Shown here piece by piece: positions 26,601 through 37,773 of a stretch of 64,000 nt of DNA. The notes beneath the pieces were generated by a model that was given only the letters and a program-made list of their open reading frames with translations, did not search any database and was not told where the DNA came from. The stretch spans positions 19,268,050-19,332,049 of the forward strand of contig CM041554.1 of assembly GCA_023238725.1 (NCBI GenBank), read 5' to 3'. The position numbers were made by a program, and so were the translations under genes. This DNA comes from Scortum barcoo. Lineage: Eukaryota; Chordata; Actinopteri; Centrarchiformes; Terapontidae. Within the stretch, counting starts at the first letter, position 1. Each line of letters starts with the position of its first letter.

Positions 26601-29600
26601 GGCTAAAGCCCGAGGCTCAGAGCAGAGCAGATCAACACTTGAGACAGCCAGTAGTCAAACTATGCAAGCGCTTATCTCCATTTCTCCTTCCTCCTTTCTG
26701 CTTTCTGCTTGCTGAAGTATCCCACATTAAATCTGCAGTCCAGCCCTCACCCTTCCATTGACTCTGCCCCAACGCCGACTTGTGGTCAGAGCCAACAGTC
26801 ATGGCAAAATGTCAGATCACAGCAACGTTTCCAACAAAGGCACACTGCCCGAGCCAACAGCAAACAGTTAGTCCCCGGTTTTGGAAGAGGCACAGTGACA
26901 CCTGCCCCGCACAAATGGATGGAACTGTTGCTGGTGTGTTAGAGCAAACAACCTGAAGAGATTTCTAACTCGAGTGAATTATTTAAATATTGTACTGATC
27001 CCTCAAGCTCGCCAGAGGAGTCGTGAGAATTCTGCTAGATGGAAAATAAACAGACTGGGGGCTGGTGTATTTGTGCATGCGTACTTGTAAGCGTGTGTTT
27101 GTGCACGTACATGTTGTACACATGCAAGTTAGCAGCCATATGTCTACTGTCTGCACTGCAGGAGAATTCTGCTGTGGAAGCAAGCGTTCATGTGTCTCTG
27201 GATATTATCAGAGATTGTTCTGGAGACTCCATATTTTATACAAGGAATAAATAAAGGGTATGGCTAATAAATGTGACAGAAAAACACATTAGTTCACAGT
27301 GAAAAGACGGTGGCCATCTGGTGACAGCCTTGCATCAGCGCTGTTTTTAATCATTCTGTGCCATTTGTTTTGGCTCACCTTCCTCATATCTCATTCTGTT
27401 TCGTTTTGGTTTGTACTAGTGGTTTAGGGAGAAGACCCAGCTTCGCTCCAGTTTATCGATTGCATGCTATATCATAGCCACTAACAAAAATAAGATTTTT
27501 TACTCTATGAAATGTGTCAGAAGCACAGAATAAGGTTTGGTTATTAATCTCTGTTGCATCACCCACTTCTGTGGCTAAGCTATCAACCCCCTGCATGGGT
27601 CTGTGGTTTTCTCTGGCTTCTTTTTTCATCAGCCTTTGAACACTGGGATTAGGGGTGGCTACTGTGCACACGTGTGTTGACAGGACAGTGGGAGCAGAGG
27701 GGCAGCCTGCTGGTCTCAGTGGTACCTGTCTACCTCCTCGTGTTCCCCTCAAGGACACAGAAACCGTAGGTGACCGATGATCTCAGACTGTGTCTGTCAG
27801 CAGCCATTGTCATTTTGAACAGCTAAAATTCAAACAGGCCCCCCTACCGACCCGTAAAGAATGGTCGGGTTCCTTACCCTTCTCCCCTTGACAACATGTC
27901 CAAATGGGGGCTTGCCACTGGGCTATTGTATTACTGTCCCTCCTCGGAGACCCTGCCTGACCTAAAACCTGTGGTGCTGCATGATTGAAAATCAGCTGTG
28001 GTGCCTTTTGCAGTAGCCCTAACAATCTCTTTCTGGGGATTTGATAAGGAAAACTGTGGCTGTGGATAACAATTTCCTTATGTGGATCTGAGAAGGTAAA
28101 AGGATGAGGTTTGGTTCTGATTTCAATCTTTGATTTGAGAAACGAAAATCATGAAGTGCATTTACTGTAACCATTTATTATCTCTCCACTTCCTTCTATG
28201 CTCCCCAAACAATTCTTTAGCCTCTGCCAATGTGGAAAGCCTCTTCTGAAACATTTGCGACATGTGTCTGGAGTCAGACAGGCCATCCAGAAGTGTTTAT
28301 GCATCTTCGTCTTTCTTTGATTGTCCTCAGCCCCGGGGTCGCAGTGCTTGTGTCTCCTCCACATTCTCAGCAGCGCCCTGCTTCCACTCCAATCTCCTTG
28401 TTTGAAAATGTTATTTGCATGGCCATTAGTCTTGCTTTGTGGTGGCAAAGAGAAGTAGAATTTCATCACCTCATCAGGGCAGATGTTGATCTCATCTCTT
28501 TATTTCACAGTGGTGTGGATAAACTGAGGGGCGACATAATATATTCATTAGGATGTAATTCGCTATTCAATCATTCTCATTCCCAGCCTGGATAATCAGC
28601 CCACTGGCCCACGGATGGGTCCACTCAATGCCAAACAAGGACAATTATCTGATTGGTTCTGCTCTCTCTGCCAAATGGATCTGACTGCAAAGAGGCCGAG
28701 CTGTGTCAGCATCCCACTGCACACACACACAAACACATGCACATGAAAAACACTCTCACATTCTCTCGCAATCATCTGAGGACACACACAGACAAACGCA
28801 GACTTGTGTGGCGGCAGGGTCTAATTCACACACCTGTGCCCCCGGCCTAATACGCTCACAGCGACTTTCAGCTCGTTTTCCAATTGGAGACTCGCTCAAA
28901 AACCAAATAACATCATTACTCGGTACAGTTATGCAATAATAGGTATCCCACTTTGAGTAACATCTCACTTATGTTTTATTAACCAAAGCCTCTGACCTGC
29001 AGCAGGTCGGACCTGCTCTCTCGGGGTCATGCCCCCTGCACTCTTTATTGCCAGGATTAATGAGCACTAAGGTTTCCTTGCCCTCAGGTCAGTTAGGAGG
29101 AGGGTTACTGCTGTCATAGAGGTGTGCTTGTGCTCTGCGTAGGTGTGTGTGTGTATGTGATTCTTGTCTGGTCCCCTTCACCCTTACATTTGGGAGAGAG
29201 AGAGAGAGAGCGAGATAGTGGCGTTTTTTTCCCCAAGAGAGCTCATTACTGCTCTTTTTCCCATTAGCCCTATGGTAACCTTCCCCAGGCCTGGCGCTGT
29301 GTCACTGTCAATATCATTCCCAGCCGCCACCGTACCCCCCTCCCCAACTGAGCCCCCCTCTCCTGGCCACAATGCCAAATTAGCCCCACCTTTGCAAAAT
29401 GGCCTCCCTCTCCACGTGTGGCAAAGCTGCTGATATTTCTTACAGCCGGGCCCGCACAGAACTATTACCGGCCCATTTCCATTTGTTTCATTTTGCTCGT
29501 GCTGATGGTGGTGTGTTTGAAGTTGCGGTAGACAGAAATAGGCTGCAGGTGTAATGTACATCTGTCTCTGCTCAGAGTAATACCACCTGTATTGTGTCTT

Positions 29601-30353
29601 GCATTCAAATGCACTGGAGGTAATGCTCACGTTGCTATAGTTACAGCTTGTCTGACAAAGAAATCAAACCAAGCCATATTTGTTTTCCCTCTCAAATGTT
29701 CATTTCTTAAGAGAATTTTTAAATAGAGATATTTGTGTGTGCGTGTATGTTTTATGGGAGACCAGGAGGCCAATTTCCCAGGGGTGAAATTTTTCTCCCT
29801 GTACAGATTTAGTTTGTTGACAGCTGGGTCTGCCAGGCCACAGCACCTTCCACAGCACCCTCGCACCATTGGGGTTTAGCTTAGTTGCATCTGATTTCCA
29901 TGTTGAAAATAAACAAAGAAAGCAGAATAGAGACAATATGGCTCTCCTCAGCAGTTTTACACGCTTTGGTTTCCCTGTGCGTTTGCTGGATTTGAGTGTG
30001 TGCAAGTGGATTTGCATGTCTTTATAATGCTTTCCCGACCAGGTTTCCATTTTAGAAGGAGTAGATTTGCACAGGATGGCAACAGAGTTTTCCACCAGTT
30101 GTTCTCATCTCACACGCAAATACACCACTGCTTTTACGCCACTGTTGCATCTGAACTTCACCATGTGTAGAGTTTTAACATTTCACACTGTCTGTTTGAA
30201 AAAAAAGAGTTGCAGCTTGTTTTATTGAAACTGTTCAGCGTGTTTTCCAATCAATACTTTGGAGCGTTTGAAGTGAATCGGTCTTGAGTTCTTGCTCATA
30301 TGCGTGTCTTTGTGCTCACCCATGTTTCTTTTTATTATTATGTGTGTTTGCAG

Positions 30354-30518
30354 TGGACGGAGGCTGGAGTGAGTGGAGCAAGTGGTCGGCGTGCGGCGCA
30401 GACTGTTCGATGTGGAGGAGCAGGGAGTGCACCCAGCCCTCACCTGGCACCGGGGGCAAAGACTGCCAGGGGCTCGTCCTGCAGTCTCTGAACTGTACCA
30501 GCGAGCAGTGCCCACAGA
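30354..30518 (+). CDS. unc5a: unc5a exon 7: second thrombospondin type-1 repeat
   Basis: 165 bp, residues 200-254 plus one base, phase 1 at both ends. The translation VDGGWSEWSKWSACGADC has the W-x-x-W-x-x-W motif, followed by WRSRECTQPSP, GGKDCQG and LNCTSEQCPQ. Six cysteines fit the fold. NCT is an N-glycosylation sequon, and Trp residues in WSEWSKW are potential C-mannosylation sites. The acceptor is tgtgtttgcag ending at 30353; the donor is GTGAGT. Skipping this exon would keep the frame, as for exon 6. Confidence 0.95.
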
Positions 30519-31905
30519 GTGAGTGCACTACCACCCACATACTGCAGACCATACTCTCAACTGTTCAACTCAGCGATACAATAGAAAAGATGCAGTAGCA
30601 CACAGTATTCTTAACCACTTTTCTGCAAATGTGTCAGTGGAATGAAGTTTAGTCATATATTTTCTTATTTTAACCAAGCTGATGAGTCCCACGTAAGCAT
30701 TTTAAAATGAATGAAAGTGCTCAAACTGCATTTGAGAGGTGCTGCAAAAAAATTACTTCTGTTTCTCCCAAAGCCGAACCTGAAACATTTCTTTAAAAAT
30801 GAAAAGAATAGTGCTCCAGTCATGCAACCTTCATCAAATACAATAAGTAGATCACAAACAACACACGGGGAACAGGTGTACAGGAGTGGCATCAATTAGA
30901 CCCAGAACGAAGGCAGGTAGAGAGAGGATGGGGAGGGAGAGGCTTTTCCCATCGTGCTTTAAGTGTTTGAATTCAGTCCCCGCTTTGGCAAGAGGAGCTA
31001 GTAGTGTCGTCCTCTTTTTTTTTTTTTTTTTTTTTATCAGATCAAATAAACATTTTATGCCTCCTTATGGAAACAGCTTCCTGTGATAGCTGCTGAGAAC
31101 ACCCTAGGAGAGGTTCATAAAGGAAAGATGTCCATCTCATAAGACAAGAGAATTGTCTGCAGGGATTACTCGGTCGTCGGCACCTGTGTGACCTCTTTTA
31201 GACGATCAGTTCTAATAAACAGTGGCGTGACACTCGCTGCTAAGATAAGATATCGTTTTAGCCTGCATGAGCACTGCGGAGCTCTCTGACCTATTAATAG
31301 AGCTGGCAATTAAAAAAATTAAACATCTCTTTTCTGAAAAACACAACCGGGCAAACAAAGTGTCACCGGTCAAGTCTGCCATGTGCTGTGATCGTCCTCA
31401 GTGTGCATTTGTGTTTGTGTTGAGTGTGGTTATTGCTTTTTTTTTTCTTTATGTAAAGCAGCCAGGGCTGTGTTGCTACACCAAGTGTGTCATTAATAGG
31501 GCATGTGTGTCTTGTCAGGATTAGAAACCACAAAGCCCCGTACGGCCCGAGGCAGCAACCGAGTGTGGAAAGTGGCACCACGGGGTCCACTGCTGACCAG
31601 ATGGACATGAAGGGAGAGCTCTGTCACTCCCTACAGATATCAAAGACAGGAAAATATTGCAGCCTCCCATCCAGAAATGATGAGTCTCAGGGTGACGTCT
31701 CAGTTGAGAAAATGTTATAAATAGTGATCTGCATGGTAAACAGAGTGTTCAATTGACAAGGGCCAGTGAATTAATACACTAGATTATCTATCTTTCACTG
31801 ATTTATGTGATCAGATAGACCAATGAGTGCATGGGGAATCTGATAGGGTTACTATATGTGAATGCTGCATTGTGTTTATGTGGTAGCGCTGTGTATGACT
31901 TATGC

Positions 31906-31907
<2 letters not shown>

Positions 31908-31945
<38 letters not shown>
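31908..31945. repeat. (GT)n microsatellite
   Basis: About 19 TG units followed by ATG/CATG variants. Confidence 0.95.
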
Positions 31946-31949
<4 letters not shown>

Positions 31950-32110
31950 ATGCATGCATGTGCGTGTGTCAACGTGCGTTCAACCGTTAGCGGAGTTTGG
32001 CTGGTGCAGTGAACCAGGGAGCTCAGTCGGCCCATCATCAAAGGTCAGCAGCTCCTCCCCAGAGAGGCAAGATATATACACAAAGAGATGCCAGTCATTG
32101 TTCCTCTCTC

Positions 32111-32148
32111 ACACACATACACACACACACACACACATACACACACAG
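32111..32148. repeat. (CA)n microsatellite, interrupted
   Basis: CA run with ATACAC interruptions, 0.2 kb after the GT run at 31908-31945. The two are complementary and could pair in the intron RNA. Confidence 0.9.
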
Positions 32149-34537
32149 TCACTCAGTATTTACACTGACAGCATTTACACTGCAGAGCGGAGCGCTGGCC
32201 TCTGAAGAATGCCTGTCCCAATCTGTTCCCAGCAGATGTGTTTCCATAGACAACGGCTGTGTGAAGTATTATAATAAGCAAAATAGCAAGATGGTTTTGG
32301 CTTGTCAGCAACTCCCATACTTCAACCATGTCTGCAGGCTATTAGCTGAGATGGAAAACTTCCCCCCTGAAACAAAAGACACCCTTCTCTCCTCTGTGTA
32401 ATCGAACAATACAACTGCAGAGTGAGCCGTAGTCACTCACAGCCGCAAAAGATGTCCTCTGTCTGAGGACCTCACAAACATCTCTAATCTCCCTCATTAA
32501 GCCAGAAATTGCAGACGTTAGATGAGGTTATTGTTTTGGGGGTATTGCATGTATGAGAATCAATGTGCGGCGGCGGGCTTTGTGTCACAGCTCTAAAATA
32601 AGCAGATCTGACCCAGGCGGGATCATTTTCATAAAGCAAACATGCAAAGCCCAAGATGGAGCCATGCAAAAATCTGTGCACGGAAATAATAAATATGATG
32701 GCAACGTGCCAGAACCAAAATGGCAGACAGGTGTGAGAGGGCACAGAAATGATGGGAAAAAATAGTACTATTCATTTCTCAGGCAGAGAAAATTAGGACA
32801 ACATAAAAACAATTATTCGGCTTGATGTGTGTAATGAAGGTAATAAGTTAATTTGTAGCAGCATCCTATTTTGGGGGGCATCACAAGTGATTGTGCAGAC
32901 ATCACTAAGCCATTAATTTAATCCTAGTTTTTTTATTTGGGGGCTAAATCGATGGCAAAGCAGCTGATGTTTTCGTCATGGGTTTGTTTGTCAGAGAGGG
33001 GTCACAGGCAGCGTAAAAAATGGCCGAACGTTTATTTTGGGCCATATTTCACCGGGACCCCGCTGAGGGATGGGACGACTGTATTGTGGAGATAGTAATG
33101 GTCACGTTCACTTTGAGAGTTTTAGTAGCCATATTTCCCTGACCTTAAGAACTCCAGTGTTATTCATCTTCGGGCAAGAGACTAGGATTGGCCATGGGAT
33201 GAAATATATTCTCAGGTCTCTTGATAAATGCCCGGGGAAGAGGCGGGAGGCTGCAAAGCTTTTATTTCATCAATGCAGGAGAGAGAAAAGGAGCAGGTAG
33301 AGGGAGTTGAGGACTATCAGGTGTGGATATCGTGCTGACTGCCAATGCAGAAAGGGGTCCAAACTTCAACAGGAGCCAGGTACATTGCCCCAGAGGAGAT
33401 GAATTATAAGTCCGTACTGGCCCATCTCAAGTCAGAAACTGATCCCTAACCAGCCAGCCCTGGAGCGAGTCTGAGGAGCTGAACTGAAAGCTTCAAGAGA
33501 CGGGAACAAACAGAGATTGGCCTGGGGTCAACTCTGAAAACAGCTCATCACATCCACAGATTATCCGCAGGCGGGTGTCAATCACGGAGAGAGGTCACAC
33601 ACAAAGAGAATCAAAAGTTCCTCGCCAGCAATTACGTCAAGTGGAAATGAGCGATGGAGTGACGGGCAGCAGAGAGGAAGAGAGGTAAATTGGTAGAGTG
33701 TGTGTGAAAAAAGTAAGAGCGAGAGAGAGGCCGCGCTAGAGGGGGACTAAAGTAAAGCCCATCCAATTATAAAACCTGATTAGCTGTGTCAATTAAAGTG
33801 TGATGGATGTCCTTTCAATTATTGGCTGGCGTCATGAAAATCAATAAGCGGGGCCAGGAGGAGTGGAGGGCAGTTGCTGGTCAGGGCTGTAGTGAGTATC
33901 GGGATGGTTTTGCCGTGACACCTGGTGGGTCAGATAAAACTTCACTCATTGATGCTCCGATAAGCCACTAGCGATTACAGACAGAACAGAGGGGGAGAGA
34001 GGGAGCTGGCTGATTGACTGACTTTATTGTCTGGGCGTCTGGCAAGAATGGAGAGCGTGCAAGGCGCTGGGGCAGAAGGTCGAGATACTGAATCTTTGCA
34101 TCTGAGGTTAGCTAGGTGCCTTTGGTTTGCCCTCAGAAAGTAAACAGCAACTGGCCAATCTGAGACTATGTTTATCCAATCAGCTGAACCCGGTTGGCCT
34201 GTCTCCTCGCTGACGGGTGTTGTTTTGTCTTTAGTCAGACCGCACATCCCTCTGTGGACTGCAGCGCGAGAAATCCAAATATCACTGCCCAGTCTGGCCT
34301 TTGACTCACCAAGACAATTGGATTTGGGAACTTTAATGAGAGGTTCAGCCGTAGTCTCTCTCCCCTTTTTTGAAGCTCATTGAAGAAGGTTGGAAGGTTT
34401 AGCCAGGCTGCTTACAGTTAAGCACCTCCATGCTTCCCCGAGGAGGGAGCCAGAGACCTGCAGAGGAGAGAGGCAAAGGCAGGTAAATGGACAGGGAGGA
34501 GTGGTCGCGCGTGTCCTAAAAGGCTCTTCATGCTGCA

Positions 34538-34562
34538 AGCGTGTTCTGCGACAGAACACGCT
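34538..34562. repeat. Inverted repeat: 11-bp perfect stem, 3-base loop
   Basis: AGCGTGTTCTG, loop CGA, then CAGAACACGCT. It lies in unc5a intron 7. Confidence 0.85.
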
Positions 34563-35639
34563 GCCGCGATGTCGAGAACAAAGCACACGATGTTCTTGTG
34601 TTTCTCCTCAGCCAGTCATTCACAATTGATTACATGTCAAGAGATCTCTGGCATTACAACGGGCCGCCATAGAGCTTGGCTGCATATAATCCCGCTACTT
34701 AAGGTATCAGATTGTTTGAGATAATCACCCATGAAATAGATTCTGGCATTTCTCTTAAAGACTTGGGTATGTCAGGCGGCTTTGTCCAAAGAAATTGATT
34801 TTTTTCAAGGCAAAAGGAGAAGGCAAGGACAAACGGATGAAAAGAGATGAATAGAGATGAGAGTGAGACACATAAAGAAAGAATACTTTTTTGACCAATT
34901 TCTCTTCACCCCCGTCCCCCCCAAAGTTTGACTGTTGGCACTCTGCTAATTTAATTGTGCTATTCTCATGTCACAGATTTACTAACACAAATTAAAATTT
35001 GTCAAATCGGTGTTTCCGAGGTTGAGCACAGTTCCTATGGTAGCAGTAGGATTACGCAGAGGTGAAAAAACACCATGATAGTCTGGAGATATTCATCGAA
35101 ATATGTTGTTAATGTTAATCAGGTTGATTTTTTTACTTTTGGACGTGTTGTTGCCACTCGCCGCTGAAATGCAAATGACACATGCTGTCAGTCACAGGCA
35201 CATGCTGTCTCCCTTTTTTTTTTTTTTTGTCAGTCTTTAATTCTAATTTTCATTCTTGTACATTTGCTCTTCTCTCCCCGCTTCTGTCCTCCTCCTTTTG
35301 TTGTCAACTCAGCGCGCGCCTGCCTGCAGCACTTTAACCTTTGCCGTTGTTCTCCATCCCTCAAAGCTGCGCTGCTCAATGCGTCCCCTCCTTGACTGTG
35401 TTCAGTTGACAGCGCTACGCCCCCGTGGCTCCCCGGGACAATGGCCCTCCACAAAGGCCCCAGGAGCATCCTCCACCTCCACCACCAAATTCCCCCAGCC
35501 CAGGGAGACAACCATAGCAAATCCCATTCTCCTGCAAAAACTCACACACATGCACACACAAATGCACACGCATTGATGTTTGTCTGGGCTTAGCTGTCAT
35601 CTTCATACTGTACTGTTGGGAGAAAGGCACTCTCATGCT

Positions 35640-35642
<3 letters not shown>

Positions 35643-35671
<29 letters not shown>
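35643..35671. repeat. (GA)n microsatellite
   Basis: About 14 GA units, followed by AAGAGGGAGA. Confidence 0.93.
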
Positions 35672-35675
<4 letters not shown>

Positions 35676-35944
35676 GGAGACATTCAATAAGAGGTGCTAG
35701 AATTTCATAAGCAAATCCTTCATTTTTCCACTGTCTCTCTTGGGGTGTTGCGTGCTTAGAGAAAGAGAGAATAAGACAGGGAAGAGAAAGAACATGCTAG
35801 CATAAGATATATTTATCCACTGCAGAAACATAAGGTAAGAAAGTGCTGAAAACTTGTTATAGAAACTGATTCTGTCTCTTTTCTGATTGTCCACAGGTTG
35901 ACATTGAAGCTTTCAAGCTTTTAATATAAAATAATAATAATAAT

Positions 35945-36246
35945 GATGATGACACAGGCCCTTCAGTTTGCATGTTCTCCCTGTGCCTGCATGCGTGGGT
36001 TCTCTCTGGGTACTCCAGCTTCCTCCCACAATCCAAAGACATGCAGGTTAATTGGCAACTCTAAATTGTCCATAGATACTGAGTGTGAGTGTGAGTGTCT
36101 GTCTGTCTGTCTATGTCAGCCCTGTGACTGACTGGTGTCCAGTCCAGGGTGTACCCCACCTCTCGCCCAAGATAGCTGAGCTCCAGCACCCCCTGCTAGA
36201 CCCTGTGTGTTCAGGATAAAGTGGGAATAGAAAATGGATGGATAAA
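35945..36246 (+). mobile_element. 3' end of a teleost non-LTR retroelement (LINE-type tail, degraded)
   Basis: I recognise a sequence that is extremely common in fish genomes: it contains gcatgttctccctgtgcctg, tggcaactctaaattgtcca, a GTCT run, gtccagtccagggtgtaccc and cacctctcgccc, and ends in the characteristic ATGGATGGAT tail. It corresponds to the 3' region of a L2/CR1- or Rex-like LINE or a SINE sharing that tail. The copy is diverged and 5'-truncated, with no coding capacity. Family name is uncertain; the repeat identity is not. Confidence 0.8.
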
Positions 36247-36504
36247 TTAAAATACTCTAAATCAAGACCGTTAACAAATTCTTGCTAATGTAGGCTTTCA
36301 TCAGTCAGGGACACAGTCAAGCTGCATTAGGTGGCAAGCAGGCAACGTGTAACCGATTTCATGCCATTAAACAGATCCTCAAGTGAGACCTTCGCACGGA
36401 TGATGATAAGATGTTTGCTACAGTTGCTATTGTCATTCAACACCTGAGGGGAGTTTTTCACCCGTGATTAATAATTTATCTTCTGTTTTCCCTGTCTATC
36501 GCAG

Positions 36505-36693
36505 CTGTGAGTGGGGCCGAGGACGTGGCGCTCTACGTGGGCATGGTGGCGGTGGCTCTGTGTCTGACTCTGCTGCTCATTGTGGTGGTCCTGGTCTACC
36601 GGCGCAAGAAGGAGGGCCTGGATGCAGACGTGGCGGACTCCTCCATCCTCACCACTGGCTTCCAGCCCATGGGCATCAAGCCCAGCAAGCCAG
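36505..36693 (+). CDS. unc5a: unc5a exon 8: transmembrane and juxtamembrane segment
   Basis: 189 bp, residues 255-317 plus one base, phase 1 at both ends. The short extracellular stem TVSGAEDVALYVG leads into a hydrophobic helix at about residues 262-286 (core VALCLTLLLIVVVLVY) and the stop-transfer sequence RRKK. The cytoplasmic start EGLDADVADSSILTTGFQPM is diagnostic of UNC5A: the UNC5B and UNC5C equivalents differ strongly before DSSAL. DVAD (296-299) has the DxxD form of a caspase-3-type cleavage site, near the region where UNC5 receptors are reported to be cut; use of this site is inference. The exon is symmetric. Confidence 0.96.
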
Positions 36694-36908
36694 GTGTGTG
36701 GGCACCGCAGCCACGCAGGCCTCCCCCCCACAGCAGTAGGACACTGTTCTTTGTTCTACCCTCCTCTGTGCGTCCGTCGGTCCATCCGTCTGCCCACCGT
36801 GACCATGCAACACTCATCTACATATACCACTGATGCTGTGTTTGTTTGTGGTTGTGGAGGTGGTGTGAATGTGTTTACAGTGGTTTGTAGTCTAAGCAAG
36901 ATGCATTA

Positions 36909-36945
<37 letters not shown>

Positions 36946-37473
36946 GTGCGCGCATGCACTAGCTGTTTATTTGCCTGCCTGAGACATTATGTTTCGCCAC
37001 CACCTCATTGTCAGGAAATGTACCCACTCTGTTTACTGCCTGTGTGGAGCCTCTGAGGTTTACCAGAGTAATAGAAATACAACTGTCTGAGTTGGATGGA
37101 GATGGGGAACTGGGTTGCAGCGCCTGTGATTCACCGTGAAAAAAGCCTTCATACATTCTGGGTGCTAAGCTGTATCTGAGTTCTGTTTGGAATTGATTGT
37201 GTGGTTGCTAAAGAGACAGACAGAGATAGAGAGAAGGGAGGGGAACAGACTGGCTTTTGGGTGGAATTTGTGTTTGTGTATTGTCAAGAGTGTGCAAGTC
37301 TTCTGTTTTCTGCACCATGTGTCTCTTCCTGTTTGTTTCAGCTTTCTGTGTGTGTTGCGACAGCTTTGGAGAGTGTGAGGTCTGTCACTCTGATGTACGA
37401 ACCACCCTGCCTGCCACTCATGGAGATTCACACATTTGCTTTTGTCTGTTTTCCTCTTTGATTATTCAAACAG
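36694..37473 (+). other. unc5a: unc5a intron 8 (0.8 kb)
   Basis: Starts GTGTGT and contains a (GT)n run at 36911-36941. The final part has a second strong acceptor (cctgtttgtttcag, AG at 37340-37341), from which the frame stays open and in register with exon 9 for 132 bases (see findings). Confidence 0.85.
36911..36941. repeat. (GT)n microsatellite
   Basis: About 15 GT units in intron 8, 0.2 kb after exon 8. Confidence 0.95.
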
Positions 37474-37773
37474 AGAACTCCCATTTGCTCACCATCCAGC
37501 CCGACCTAACCACCACCACCACCAGTTACCAAGGCACCCTGCGCTCGCGCCACGACGCCACCGGGAAGTTCTCAATGACCAACGGGCCCCTGCTGGACCC
37601 GCTTCCCAATGGCTCGCACACCCTGCACAACGGCAAGCTCAACTCAGACGCTGCTGAATTTGTGAGCAGGCTGTCCACTCAGACCTATTTTAAAACGCTG
37701 CCACGCGACGTAGCAAACACCTCCTATGGGACCTTCAACTTCCTGGGAGGGAGGCTGACAATCCCCAACACAG
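37474..37773 (+). CDS. unc5a: unc5a exon 9: cytoplasmic linker and start of ZU5
   Basis: 300 bp, residues 318-417 plus one base, phase 1 at both ends. The linker ENSHLLTIQPDLTTTTTSY matches UNC5A best among paralogs as I recall them. It is followed by a polar region with TNGPLLDPLPNGSHTLHNG, then EFVSRLSTQTYFKTLPRD. The ZU5 domain begins near residue 402 with YGTFNFLGGRLTIPNT. The acceptor is attcaaacag ending at 37473; the donor is GTGGGT. The linker is expected to be flexible and to connect the membrane to the folded ZU5-UPA-death domain module. Confidence 0.96.

Larger units (their letters stand above)
23617..30353 (+). other. unc5a: unc5a intron 6 (6.7 kb)
   Basis: Contains a purine/G-rich tract around 24241-24380, (CA)n at 25362-25385, a perfect 16-bp palindrome at 25484-25499, a GAG/GTG-type purine minisatellite at about 26547-26600, and a short (GA)n near 29196-29212. 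The stretch about 28430-28620 is a possible conserved element. An antisense open frame of 189 codons at 24058-24627 is attributed to the purine-rich strand bias. Confidence 0.8.
30519..36504 (+). other. unc5a: unc5a intron 7 (6.0 kb)
   Basis: Contains a poly(T) run at about 31015-31035, (GT)n at 31908-31945, (CA)n at about 32111-32148, a perfect 11-bp-stem hairpin at 34538-34562, (GA)n at 35643-35671 and a retroelement tail at 35945-36246. The stretch 32860-33240 looks non-repetitive and could be a conserved element. No exon is recognised. Confidence 0.8.

Noticed and set aside
37257..37473. An ATG-started frame running into exon 9 as an independent gene or alternative first exon
   Set aside because: No promoter features are visible, and the frame joins exon 9 only because the end of intron 8 is open. 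The alternative acceptor at 37341 is the more plausible use and is reported as a finding.
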